Assembly (NCBI GenBank): GCA_017652265.1
Contig: JAGCBH010000032.1
Span: 1 to 50,973 of the forward strand
Length of the DNA: 50,973 nt
Reading direction: 5' to 3'
Source: a bacterium
Lineage (GTDB): Bacteria > Cyanobacteriota > Vampirovibrionia > Gastranaerophilales > Gastranaerophilaceae
Shown: piece by piece, positions 43,709 through 50,973 of the stretch
How the letters are laid out: each line of letters starts with the position of its first letter
Position numbering within the stretch: the stretch's first letter is position 1
Translations under genes and position numbers: made by a program
Notes under the pieces: model-generated
The model's database searches: none
What the model was told of the DNA's origin: nothing
The model's input: the letters and a program-made list of their open reading frames with translations, nothing else

Positions 43709-45460
43709 ATGAACTTTAAAAAATTATTGAGAGATCAGCGAAGGGCATTCACTTTAGCTGAAGTCGTTATTGTAATGGCTATTTTAAGTATCATGATGGT
43801 TGCTTTTGCTCCTGTTATTACAAAAAAATCCAATACTGCAGCAGATTCATTCAGAACATTTCAGCGTGCAGTCGGTAGCCATGGTATTTATTACGGTACA
43901 AGACGTGATATGAAACCTGTAGTTATCGGTGATAACGAATTAAGATATAATACAGGTGAAGGTGGGTACAGCCCGAAACTTATCATTGCAGCCACTGCGA
44001 CAGGTGATACTGCGAACTCCATGTTTACTCCGCATGTAGGATTCTTGGCAGAAGTGAGAAAAGCTGATAACAATACTAAGTATGCAACAGGACAGTTGTT
44101 GGTTGTCGGAGGTTATGAGTATAATGAGCAGGTTATTAATAACCAGCCTGTACAGGATGATAATAAAACAATGAATGACTATTCTCCATTCCTTATGCCT
44201 CTTGCACATGCAAAGGCTGTTGATGATACTAGCAGTACTACTGAGTCACACGCATATGCAAACGTAAATCCTGTTGTACCTCCGGGAGATGGCAGTATCG
44301 GTACGTACGAAAATCCTGCCGACCCGGATGCACCGGGACCTGCAGGAATATCCGTAGTATTGGGTGGTAATCCTATAGCACGATACAGGCTTGATGCCGG
44401 AAAAGACCGTATGACAATTGTTGGCGGCAATGCTTGTGAAGGCTCAACGTCAGGTGTGACGGGTTTGACCTGTTTAGGTGCAGATACAGCAAATAATGCT
44501 ACTCTTGGCCAAAATGCGATATATATCGGACGTGAAGCGGGTATTGCTTCAAATTTGGGCACGGGCTCCATTAATATAGGTTTTAAAGCAGGAGCCAACA
44601 GTGTAGGTAACGGTGGTGAAAATATAAATATAGGTCATGGTGCAGGTTCGGATAGAACCTCAGGTGCTAACAACGTATCAATAGGATTTGAAGCCGGTAC
44701 AAATAAATCTGTCAGCAATGCTGTATTTATAGGCGCTAATGCAGGAAAGGGCAAAGTTGTTGAAAATTATGATATATATATTGGTGACAGTACACATAAT
44801 TTGGCTCTTTCTGACGTATTTTTGGGCAAAAATTCTTTGGGGAAACTGGTATGTGACCTGTTAGGCGGTGATGTACAAACAAGCAGTTGCAGTTTATCTA
44901 ATGTTATTCAACAACATGCCGGAACAAAACCGCCGGCATCATCAATGGAAATGCCAAAACCGTTTGGAAATAACATACAGCTTGCTCTGATGACGGGTAA
45001 CGATGCGGCAATTTCTTCAGATGAACGCTTGAAAAATGTCGGAAAGCCGTTTACTTCAGGTTTGGATTTGATAGAACAAATTATGCCTGTTAACTTCACA
45101 TATAAACGTGATGAAAACAAGCTTCCTCATGTTGGTGTTGTTGCTCAGGATTTGATGAAAATTATTCCGAATGCTGTTAATGCCAATAAAGACGGCTATT
45201 TATACATTAGAACGGAAGATATGTTCTATGCAGCAATTAATGCTATTAAAGAACTTCACCAATTGTTCCTTGAGCATGACAAACGTATAAAACAACTTGA
45301 AGCTCGTAATGCTGTTCTTGAACAACAGAACAAAGAACTAATGGAACTTTATACCGAACTGTCTAAACGCGTAGAGCGTCTGGATAAGAAAAAGTCCAAA
45401 GATGTGAAATTCACTCAAATGCCTGTTGAGGAAGAAGCTCCGGCTGAAGCGGCAGAGTAG
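43709..45460 (+). CDS. Pseudopilin-YadA-like stalk-peptidase S74 fusion protein
   Basis: A 583-residue surface protein with an unusual layout. Residues 1-40 are a type IV prepilin leader and helix (RRAFTLAEVVIVMAILSIMM, cut between Ala13 and Phe14, Glu18 present). Residues ~45-240 are a variable, Thr/Asn-rich part. Residues ~268-375 hold seven short IG-type units (NAIYIGREAG, SINIGFKAG, NINIGHGAG, NVSIGFEAG) like the YadA/Hep_Hag beta-roll. Residues ~435-515 are an intramolecular chaperone of the S74 family, as in phage tail spikes, with the Ser437-Lys442 dyad (SDERLK) and VGVVAQDL. A coiled coil (520-560) ends the chain. S74 domains trimerise the upstream part, then cut themselves off. TAGGTGAGGA precedes the ATG. 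Confidence 0.88.
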   Translation: MNFKKLLRDQRRAFTLAEVVIVMAILSIMMVAFAPVITKKSNTAADSFRTFQRAVGSHGIYYGTRRDMKPVVIGDNELRYNTGEGGYSPKLIIAATATGDTANSMFTPHVGFLAEVRKADNNTKYATGQLLVVGGYEYNEQVINNQPVQDDNKTMNDYSPFLMPLAHAKAVDDTSSTTESHAYANVNPVVPPGDGSIGTYENPADPDAPGPAGISVVLGGNPIARYRLDAGKDRMTIVGGNACEGSTSGVTGLTCLGADTANNATLGQNAIYIGREAGIASNLGTGSINIGFKAGANSVGNGGENINIGHGAGSDRTSGANNVSIGFEAGTNKSVSNAVFIGANAGKGKVVENYDIYIGDSTHNLALSDVFLGKNSLGKLVCDLLGGDVQTSSCSLSNVIQQHAGTKPPASSMEMPKPFGNNIQLALMTGNDAAISSDERLKNVGKPFTSGLDLIEQIMPVNFTYKRDENKLPHVGVVAQDLMKIIPNAVNANKDGYLYIRTEDMFYAAINAIKELHQLFLEHDKRIKQLEARNAVLEQQNKELMELYTELSKRVERLDKKKSKDVKFTQMPVEEEAPAEAAE

Positions 45461-45477
45461 ATTAAAATAAAATAAAA

Positions 45478-45507
45478 AAAGTGCGTCTTTTAGGCGCACT
45501 TTTTTTG
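45478..45507 (+). terminator. Intrinsic terminator after the pilin-S74 gene
   Basis: A 7-bp stem GTGCGTC / GGCGCAC (one G-U pair) extended by A-T pairs, with loop TTTTA, followed by a run of seven T. It starts 17 nt after the stop codon. Confidence 0.88.
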
Positions 45508-45584
45508 TGACAGATTCGCCAAGATTTAAGAGTTCAATATAGCCAGCGTAAATTGTTAAGATTTTTATAAATACCTTTACACGG

Positions 45585-45597
45585 AACAAAATTTGTT
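45585..45597. promoter_or_regulatory. Palindrome AACAAA-A-TTTGTT upstream of nrdD
   Basis: A perfect 6-bp inverted repeat around one base, ~165 nt before the nrdD start. It is close in sequence to the site at 8474-8486. It is not an NrdR box of the usual ACACwATATwGTGT type. Confidence 0.3.
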
Positions 45598-45643
45598 ATA
45601 AAATGTTGTTTACGATTTATATGGGATATTTTAAATCAAGAGG

Positions 45644-45694
45644 GCCAAAGATTAGGTTGGCTGACGGTTTAGGGGCATGACAAAGAACCCCTGA
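45644..45694 (+). promoter_or_regulatory. Two-hairpin leader of nrdD
   Basis: Hairpin 1 is GCCAA (45644-45648) / TTGGC (45657-45661) with an 8-nt loop. Hairpin 2 is TTAGGGG (45669-45675) / CCCCTGA (45688-45694), with one T-G pair and a 12-nt loop. No T run follows, so it is not a terminator. It lies in the ~120-nt transcribed leader of nrdDG if the promoter is near 45600-45625, and could be a regulatory RNA element. I do not recognise a known riboswitch. Confidence 0.4.
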
Positions 45695-45760
45695 GAATTG
45701 ATTTGAATGTACTGTATGGAATAGTTAAGGTCTTAAAAATAACAACATATTGGAGGAAGT

Positions 45761-48001
45761 ATGGAAGATTTCTGTTCTACCGATAACTTAAACAACGGTT
45801 CAAATGCAACAACGGCGCAACAAAGTATGTCGTCAGAAGAAATTATGTCTGTTCTTTTAAATACAAAACCCGCAAAAGAACACATCTATGTAATCAAGAA
45901 AGACGGAACAAAAGAGGATTATAATCCGCAAAAAATCATTAATGCGGTTAATAAATCCGCTGCGCGTATGCTGGTTAATTTCACCGAAAAAGAACTTAAC
46001 GAAATATGTGATTTCGTTATGAATGAAATTAACAAAAAAGATACAAATACGGTTACAATTGCCGAAATGCACAACCTTGTAGAGGGTGCTTTGGAATACA
46101 TTAACCCGAAAGTTGCTCAAAGTTATCGTAATTACAGAAACTATAAACGTGATTTTGTAAGCATGCTTGATAAAGTTTATCAGGAAAGCCAGAAAATCAT
46201 GTACATCGGTGACAAGGAAAATTCAAATGCCGATTCAGCTCTTGTTTCAACAAAACGTTCTTTGATCTTTAACGAACTTAACAAAGAATTATATAAGAAA
46301 TTCTTCCTGACAGTAGAAGATTTGCAGGCTATCAGAGACGGTTATATTTATATCCATGATATGTCGGCAAGACGTGATACAATGAACTGCTGTTTATTTG
46401 ACGTTGCAAGCGTTTTGAAAGGCGGATTTGAACTAGGAAACTTGTGGTATAACGAGCCAAAATCACTTGACGTAGCTTTTGACGTTATAGGTGATATTGT
46501 TATGGCTGCAGCAAGCCAGCAATATGGCGGATTTACAGTTCCGGAAGTTGATAAAATTTTGGCACCTTATGCTGAAAAAACTTATAACAGACAAAATGAA
46601 AGATATATTTGTATGGGCCTTTCGTTTGAAAAGGCAAGAGAAGAAGCTTTAAATGATGTTAGAAAAGATTTTGAACAAGGTTTCCAGGGTTGGGAATACA
46701 AGTTCAATTCAGTAGCATCAAGCAGAGGGGACTATCCGTTTATAACAGTAACAACGGGTCTCGGAACGGGTGAATATGAAAAGATGGCAACGCTGGCTAT
46801 GCTCAAAACACGTATGGGCGGTCAGGGCAAGAAAGAAAACAAAAAACCTGTTCTGTTCCCTAAAATTGTATTCCTTTATGATGAAAAACTTCATGGTGAA
46901 GGTTGTGAAAGCGAAGATTTGTTTAAAGCAGGTGTTGCTTGCTCGCAAAAGACAATGTATCCGGACTGGTTATCATTATCAGGCGAAGGTTACATTTCTG
47001 AAATTTATCAAAAATACGGCCGCGTAATTTCTCCAATGGGCTGCAGGGCATTTCTTGCTCCTTGGTTTGAAAGAGGCGGAATGGAGCCTGCTGATGAAAA
47101 CGATAAACCGGTCTTTGTCGGTCGTTTTAATATAGGTGCAATAAGCTTACACTTGCCAATGATTTATGCAAAGGCAAAACGTGAAAGCAAAGATTTCTAT
47201 GAAGTTCTTGATTACTATCTTGAATTAATCAGAAAACTTCACATAAGAACCTATGAATACTTGGGTGAAATGAAAGCATCAATTAACCCTCTTGCATATT
47301 GCGAAGGTGGTTTCTACGGCGGTCATCTGGGTATTCACGATAAGATTAAACCTATTTTGAAAGCAGCAACGGCTTCATTCGGTATTACGGCGCTGAATGA
47401 ACTCCAAAGACTTCACAACGGCAAATCTATTGCCGAAGATGGCGAATTTGCGCTTGAAGTTATGAAATACATTAACAAAAAAGTTCAGCAGTTCAAAAAA
47501 GAGGATGGCAATATGTATGCTATCTATGGAACGCCGGCAGAAAGTCTTTGCGGACTTCAGGTTCAGCAATTCCGCAAACTCTATGGCGTTATAGAAAATG
47601 TTTCTGATAAAGGATATGTATCAAACAGTTTCCACTGCCATGTATCAGAAAAGATTACCCCTATTGAAAAACAGGATTGTGAAAAACGTTTCTGGGAATT
47701 GTTCAATGGTGGGAAAATCCAATATGTAAAATACCCGATAGGATATAATACTGAGGCTGTCGAAACTCTTATCAGAAGAGCCATGAAAATGGGCTTCTAT
47801 GAAGGTGTAAACCTTTCACTTGCTTATTGTGATGATTGCGGACACCAAGAGTTGAATATGGACGTTTGCCCTGTATGCGGCAGCAAGAATTTGACAAAAA
47901 TCGAGAGAATGAATGGTTACCTTTCTTACTCCAGAGTAAAAGGCGATACCCGTTTGAACGATGCAAAAATGGAAGAGATAAAAGACAGAGTAAGTATGTA
48001 A
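45761..48001 (+). CDS. nrdD: Anaerobic ribonucleoside-triphosphate reductase
   Basis: A class III enzyme making deoxynucleotides without oxygen through a glycyl radical. The 746 residues have an N-terminal ATP-cone regulatory domain (~40-130, HIYVIKKDGTKEDYNPQKI). The barrel follows, with DTMNCCLFDV and MGCRAFLAP cysteines. Then comes a C-terminal zinc site of two pairs (CDDCG, CPVCG) and the radical loop ERMNGYLSYSR with Gly719. The loop reads RMNGYL rather than the common RVCGYL. AGGAGG lies right before the ATG. Followed by its activase nrdG after 22 nt. Expression implies anaerobic growth; the long leader with hairpins may regulate it. Confidence 0.96.
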   Translation: MEDFCSTDNLNNGSNATTAQQSMSSEEIMSVLLNTKPAKEHIYVIKKDGTKEDYNPQKIINAVNKSAARMLVNFTEKELNEICDFVMNEINKKDTNTVTIAEMHNLVEGALEYINPKVAQSYRNYRNYKRDFVSMLDKVYQESQKIMYIGDKENSNADSALVSTKRSLIFNELNKELYKKFFLTVEDLQAIRDGYIYIHDMSARRDTMNCCLFDVASVLKGGFELGNLWYNEPKSLDVAFDVIGDIVMAAASQQYGGFTVPEVDKILAPYAEKTYNRQNERYICMGLSFEKAREEALNDVRKDFEQGFQGWEYKFNSVASSRGDYPFITVTTGLGTGEYEKMATLAMLKTRMGGQGKKENKKPVLFPKIVFLYDEKLHGEGCESEDLFKAGVACSQKTMYPDWLSLSGEGYISEIYQKYGRVISPMGCRAFLAPWFERGGMEPADENDKPVFVGRFNIGAISLHLPMIYAKAKRESKDFYEVLDYYLELIRKLHIRTYEYLGEMKASINPLAYCEGGFYGGHLGIHDKIKPILKAATASFGITALNELQRLHNGKSIAEDGEFALEVMKYINKKVQQFKKEDGNMYAIYGTPAESLCGLQVQQFRKLYGVIENVSDKGYVSNSFHCHVSEKITPIEKQDCEKRFWELFNGGKIQYVKYPIGYNTEAVETLIRRAMKMGFYEGVNLSLAYCDDCGHQELNMDVCPVCGSKNLTKIERMNGYLSYSRVKGDTRLNDAKMEEIKDRVSM

Positions 48002-48023
48002 GGTCTCTGTGATGGAGTAAGTA

Positions 48024-48515
48024 ATGAATTATCATAATATTACAAAAGACGACATGTTGAATGGCGATGGGTTGCGTGTCGTATTATGGGTGGCAGGTTG
48101 CACGCACCATTGCCACAATTGTCAAAACCCAATTACCTGGGATGTGGAAGGCGGTTTACCTTTTGATGAAGCTGCTGAAGAAGAATTATTTACCGAACTT
48201 GCGAAACCGCATATTTCCGGAATAACATTCAGCGGCGGAGATCCTTTGCATCCGTTTAATAGACCGGAAGTTTTTCGACTTATAAGAAAATGCAGAGATT
48301 TATATCCGAATAAAACAATTTGGCTTTATACAGGTTTTGAATGGGAAGACATAAAAGACTGTGAAGAGCTGAAAATGGTTGATGTTATAGCGGAAGGCCG
48401 TTTTGTTGAAGCTCTCAAAGACAATAATATCCACTGGGTTGGCAGTTCAAATCAGCGTGTAATAGATGTTAAAGAAACTGTTGAAACAGGTAAAATTAAA
48501 ATTCATAACACTTAA
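48024..48515 (+). CDS. nrdG: Anaerobic ribonucleotide reductase activating protein
   Basis: A radical-SAM enzyme that generates the glycyl radical on NrdD using a 4Fe-4S cluster. The 163-residue protein has the cluster motif CTHHCHNCQNP (CxxxCxxC), the SAM-binding FSGGDPLH and the usual short length of the family. The N-terminus MNYHNITKDDMLNGDGLRVVLWVAGC is typical. It lies 22 nt after nrdD with a GGAGTAA ribosome site and is co-transcribed. Its end overlaps the convergent nadK by 4 nt. Confidence 0.96.
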   Translation: MNYHNITKDDMLNGDGLRVVLWVAGCTHHCHNCQNPITWDVEGGLPFDEAAEEELFTELAKPHISGITFSGGDPLHPFNRPEVFRLIRKCRDLYPNKTIWLYTGFEWEDIKDCEELKMVDVIAEGRFVEALKDNNIHWVGSSNQRVIDVKETVETGKIKIHNT

Positions 48516-49318
48516 CAATAGTTAGGTGTGGTGCCCCAGTTGAGTTTCGTCTGAAGAATTGTATAAAAATTAAGATCATCGAGAATAAGCAGGTTTGTTT
48601 TTCTTGATGATTTTTTAATTGTAATTTCGTCTTTAAATTCATAATTGCCCTGACCGTCAACGGAAAGTACGCAGGTTTTTGAGGACTTGCTATCGGTTTG
48701 TGATACCGAAATTACAGAGTCAGACGGAATAACAAGCGGTCTTGCCGTTAATGTGTGTGCGCATACAGGGACAATGACAAATGCTTCAATGTTTGGAGTT
48801 ATAACCGGGCCTCCTGCACTTAAACAATATGCGGTTGAACCTGTAGGTGTTGAAATTATTACACCGTCAGCTACGTATGTGCAAACCTCTTTGCCGTCAA
48901 TTTTTACCGAAAAACGAGATGTTCTGCCGTATTCTTTTGATTTTATGACGAAATCATTTAAAGCATTGTAGCCGTTTGCTTCTAACATTATGCGTTTTTC
49001 AATTTTATATTCGCCATTAAATATTTTTTGAAATGCGTTTGAAAAATTTTCTTTTGATGTTTGTGATAAAAATCCCAATCGGCCGATGTTTATTCCGAAA
49101 ATAACGGTTTCTGAGCCTGAATAAAATCTTGCAGCTTTTAATATTGTGCCGTCTCCGCCCATTACAAAAACAAGATCATAATCGTGTTTTAAGCTGTTGA
49201 TATTAATAACATCACAACGCAAACCGAAAGCCGAAATCTCTTCCAAAAGTTTCGTGCAAATGGTTTTGTGTTCAGAATTATCAAAATTATATGCTATTGC
49301 ACAATTTTTAAATTTCAT
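48512..49318 (-). CDS. nadK: NAD kinase
   Basis: Phosphorylates NAD+ to NADP+. The 268 residues show the GGDGT motif (VFVMGGDGTILKAAR), FGINIGRLGFLS, then ADGVIISTPTGSTAYCLSAGGPV and the C-terminal HTLTARPLVIPSD. ATP or polyphosphate as donor cannot be told. The start has a weak ribosome site; expression may depend on the two small genes 27 nt or more upstream on the same strand. Together with nadE, the window encodes two late NAD(P) steps, though at separate loci. Confidence 0.95.
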   Translation of the reverse strand: MKFKNCAIAYNFDNSEHKTICTKLLEEISAFGLRCDVININSLKHDYDLVFVMGGDGTILKAARFYSGSETVIFGINIGRLGFLSQTSKENFSNAFQKIFNGEYKIEKRIMLEANGYNALNDFVIKSKEYGRTSRFSVKIDGKEVCTYVADGVIISTPTGSTAYCLSAGGPVITPNIEAFVIVPVCAHTLTARPLVIPSDSVISVSQTDSKSSKTCVLSVDGQGNYEFKDEITIKKSSRKTNLLILDDLNFYTILQTKLNWGTTPNYC

Positions 49319-49345
49319 AACGAAAATAATCTAGCATAATATTTT

Positions 49346-49672
49346 TTATTTATCAAGTTTGACTGCAGCGTTTGTATCTGCAGTATTACTGTCAGCCAAA
49401 TATTTATTTTCAATATGGTATCCCAACATACCAAGCCCAAGCATACTTAGTGCACCTATAACTATTATTCCGGCAGCACTTGTTAGACCTATCAGCGCTT
49501 TTATGCCAAGTGTAAGCATTTCGCCTGCAAAGATTCCTATGGTACCGCCTGTTGTGCGTCTTTTAAAAGACGGTTCTTGTGGTTTTGTCGGTTCGTCAGC
49601 GTGTATACGGTGTGCAGTATTGTTGTTTTTGTATTGTGTGATTTTAAAATTTTCTATTGAAGTAATTTTCAT
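49346..49672 (-). CDS. Small Gly-rich membrane protein A with N-terminal PSFK motif
   Basis: I do not recognise the family. The 108-residue product begins MKITSIENF, has a polar Asn/Thr-rich stretch with PQEPSFKRRTTGGT at ~32-45, then two adjacent hydrophobic glycine-rich segments (~46-66 and ~66-86, GLTSAAGIIVIGALSMLGLG). A polar tail follows. GGAGG lies 5 nt before the ATG. It follows the next small gene by 12 nt on the same strand, and the two share the plan: MK[IV] start, ~40 polar residues, [PV]SF motif, hydrophobic Gly-rich pair. Membrane location is inferred; function unknown. Confidence 0.7.
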   Translation of the reverse strand: MKITSIENFKITQYKNNNTAHRIHADEPTKPQEPSFKRRTTGGTIGIFAGEMLTLGIKALIGLTSAAGIIVIGALSMLGLGMLGYHIENKYLADSNTADTNAAVKLDK

Positions 49673-49684
49673 GATTTTCCTCCA

Positions 49685-50032
49685 TTAGTACGGAAACGAA
49701 TCTTTTATTATATCATCTATTGCGTCTTTGCCGTTTTCTGCAATATTTTTTTGTTCATTAGGCTCCATCGCAACAACTTCCGCAATTTTTCCTGCGAGAT
49801 AGCCCGCACCGCCGGCAAGACATATAACACCAAGTAATGCCGGATTGATTAGTGCTGCTACAACAGAACCTGCTGTGATTACCCATTTCAATGCGCGACC
49901 TGTACCGCTGCCAAATGATACATCCTTCTTAGGTGGGCATGAAAAATCTTTATTGTTTGTTGCCGGTTTAATGTTATTTCTTTGGGTTCTTGTATAATGA
50001 GGTACAGAATCATTTATAGCATAAACTTTCAT
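49685..50032 (-). CDS. Small Gly-rich membrane protein B with N-terminal VSFGS motif
   Basis: A 115-residue unknown protein of the same plan as its downstream neighbour: MKVYAINDS start, ~40 polar residues with PPKKDVSFGSGTGRALKW at ~32-50, and two hydrophobic Gly/Ala segments (~50-66 and ~66-85, LLGVICLAGGAGYLAG). An acidic tail ends in DAIDDIIKDSFPY. TAAGGA lies 6 nt before the ATG. It is the first gene of an apparent three-gene set with the small protein A and nadK. Sequence identity between A and B is low, so they may be distant paralogues. Confidence 0.7.
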   Translation of the reverse strand: MKVYAINDSVPHYTRTQRNNIKPATNNKDFSCPPKKDVSFGSGTGRALKWVITAGSVVAALINPALLGVICLAGGAGYLAGKIAEVVAMEPNEQKNIAENGKDAIDDIIKDSFPY

Positions 50033-50167
50033 AATGAGTTCCTTATAATTTTACTATTAATGATACTACTACAATGATAGTTATTGTTCAACCGAATGTA
50101 AAGCATTGTAAACGTTTGACGGTTATTGTTTTGGTGATAAAAATATTGTTTAAAATTCGCATGGGGC

Positions 50168-50196
50168 TTGCAAAAATTTAGCACATATGCTATAAT
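50168..50196 (+). promoter_or_regulatory. Strong sigma-70-type promoter of the zinc-ribbon gene
   Basis: TTGCAA (50168-50173), a 17-bp spacer and TATAAT (50191-50196) preceded by TGC, an extended -10. The start of transcription would be near 50203, giving a ~130-nt leader before ATG 50332. The rest of the gap 50033-50331 shows no ORF, and its leader is AT-rich without a clear hairpin. Confidence 0.75.
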
Positions 50197-50331
50197 ACTC
50201 AAAGCGAAGTAAATATTTTATCTATTTTTTTATTTTTGAGGAGAATATTTAGTTTATATTTATTCTGAATGTACATGAAAAATGATGATTTTATTTAAAT
50301 TTAATTAATTTTTTAGAAGAGGCTATTTGTT

Positions 50332-50973
50332 ATGTATTTGAACAAATGTATTAAGTGTGGTCGTGAGTTTGAGACCAAAAACCCGAAAAGAGTTATCTGT
50401 CCCGATTGTTTGTATCCTGATAAGAGTATGATGATTAACGGATCTTCGTCACAAGACGATGAGCAGGCTAAAAATCCTCAGGAAGAAGCCGGAAACGAAG
50501 CGCCTAGATATTACAGCGCAGGCGGCGATGATGAGCGTCAGCAGAATTATCAAAGACCTCAAAACAGATATAACAACAATAATAACAGAGGCGGATATAA
50601 TCAGCAAAGACCTCAAAATAACAGATACAATAACAACAGAGGCGGATATAACCAGCAAAGACCTCAAAATAACAGGTTTAATAATAACAGAAATAATCAA
50701 CAACGTCCTCAAAATAATCGTTTCCAGAACAAGAAACGTCCGTCAGGACCTAAAAAACCGCCTAAACAGTTACTTGTAAGCAAGGAACAATTAACTCAAA
50801 TAGAATTTCTTTATAAGATGATGCTTCCGTTACCAAACCCGGATGCTCATGAAGTTATTGCTGAAAAAATAGGTATTGAACCAAGAAAGGTATTCTTTGG
50901 TATAAACCTGATAAGACAAAAAATGATGCTTCCGAAATTGCCGTTCCCTAAACGTAAGCTGGCAATTACTCCG
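50332..50973 (+). CDS. Zinc-ribbon protein with RGG/Asn-rich repeats (C-terminus off the right edge)
   Basis: The frame is open from ATG 50332 (AGAAGAGG 9 nt upstream) to the window end, 214 codons. It has a zinc ribbon (CIKCG at residues 6-10 and CPDC at 24-27) and an acidic linker. A low-complexity part (~68-140) of Asn, Gln, Arg, Gly and Pro follows, with tandem 17-residue units RGGYNQQRPQNNRYNNN. The C-terminal domain visible so far (QLTQIEFLYKMMLPLPNPDAHEVIAEKIGIEPRKVFFGINLIRQK) looks helical, perhaps helix-turn-helix. RGG and Asn-rich segments are common in RNA-binding proteins. Nucleic-acid binding is inferred. I know no named family with this layout. Confidence 0.8.
   Translation, partial: MYLNKCIKCGREFETKNPKRVICPDCLYPDKSMMINGSSSQDDEQAKNPQEEAGNEAPRYYSAGGDDERQQNYQRPQNRYNNNNNRGGYNQQRPQNNRYNNNRGGYNQQRPQNNRFNNNRNNQQRPQNNRFQNKKRPSGPKKPPKQLLVSKEQLTQIEFLYKMMLPLPNPDAHEVIAEKIGIEPRKVFFGINLIRQKMMLPKLPFPKRKLAITP
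50587..50739 (+). repeat. 51-bp tandem repeats in the zinc-ribbon gene
   Basis: Units begin at 50587 and 50638 with AGAGGCGGATATAA, each 51 bp and coding for RGGYNQQRPQNNR[YF]NNN. A third, shorter degenerate unit starts at 50689 (RNNQQRPQNNRFQNK). The first two are nearly identical in DNA, so copy number could vary by slippage. Confidence 0.8.

Noticed and set aside
44179-44598. 139-residue minus-strand ORF
   Set aside because: Antisense to the pilin-S74 gene; no start signal and no domain.
43709-45460. Prophage remnant, because S74 is typical of phage tail spikes
   Set aside because: No other phage genes, no attachment site and no integrase nearby; the N-terminus is a pilin leader.
45644-45694. 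Terminator before nrdD
   Set aside because: Both hairpins lack a following T run, so they are better seen as leader structure.
50449-50712. 87-residue hydrophobic minus-strand ORF, at first like a membrane peptide
   Set aside because: It is the reverse of the Asn/Arg/Gly repeat codons; its regular hydrophobicity comes from the repeat, and no ribosome site precedes it.

Overview
The window is AT-rich and densely coded. It reads as a chromosomal segment of an anaerobic, Gram-negative-type gut bacterium, most likely a non-photosynthetic relative of cyanobacteria (Vampirovibrionia/'Melainabacteria', order Gastranaerophilales). That placement is inference. It rests on an oxygen-independent ribonucleotide reductase with its activase (nrdDG), a RecG with the long N-terminal extension I associate with cyanobacterial RecG, a fused two-domain M16 peptidase, a pseudopilin-like surface protein, and several small proteins with an N-terminal 'MK[IV]...[PV]SF' signature I associate with gut Melainabacteria. 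I see no prophage, IS element, CRISPR array, rRNA or tRNA gene. The mixture is mostly housekeeping plus lineage-specific proteins.

Layout. 1-5505 (minus) is the first 1835 codons of a giant secreted repeat protein with chlamydial Pmp-type GGAI/FxxN repeats in two blocks; its C-terminus lies beyond the left edge. 5798-9054 holds a TPR protein, a degenerate PurD-like protein, a tiny ORF and a structured intergenic stretch. 9055-13309 has an M16 peptidase, an unknown protein and prmC. 13299-18800 (minus) is a compact envelope operon, murC-murB-ddl-ftsQ-nadE, with overlapping genes; its NadE has lost the glutaminase active site. 18986-20473 holds a small secreted protein and two tandem paralogues of an unknown family. 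20584-25843 (plus) is an overlapping operon cysS-spoIID-like-murJ-tsaC. 25844-28827 (minus) is HIT-speE-rseP; the RseP carries an N-terminal, catalytically dead copy of its own protease core. 28976-32518 (plus) has aspS, a terminator and a 536-residue protein with a FUS-like tyrosine-rich segment and a glycine-zipper hydrophobic segment. 32515-36882 (minus) is a CHASE2 adenylate cyclase followed by recG. 36939-38471 (plus) pairs a KDPG-aldolase homologue lacking its Schiff-base lysine with a CsaB-type pyruvyl transferase. 38463-43535 has a cysteine-cluster protein, a class A PBP, a small unknown protein and glyS. 43709-45460 is a pseudopilin/YadA-like/peptidase S74 fusion. 45761-48515 is nrdDG behind a leader with two hairpins. 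48512-50032 (minus) is nadK with two small Gly-rich membrane proteins. The right edge cuts a zinc-ribbon protein with 17-residue RGG/Asn-rich repeats.

How it fits together. Much of the recognisable content makes or remodels the cell wall and surface: MurC, MurB, Ddl and FtsQ for precursor synthesis and division, MurJ for lipid II export, PBP1A for polymerisation, SpoIID-like for glycan cleavage, CsaB for polymer pyruvylation. Alongside are three large displayed or low-complexity proteins of unusual design. A second theme is enzymes that keep the fold but lose catalytic residues: PurD-like, the NadE glutaminase domain, the first RseP copy and the KDPG-aldolase-like protein. The most novel candidates are the pilin-S74 fusion, the Tyr-rich/glycine-zipper protein with a possibly occluded ribosome binding site, and the Pmp-like giant.
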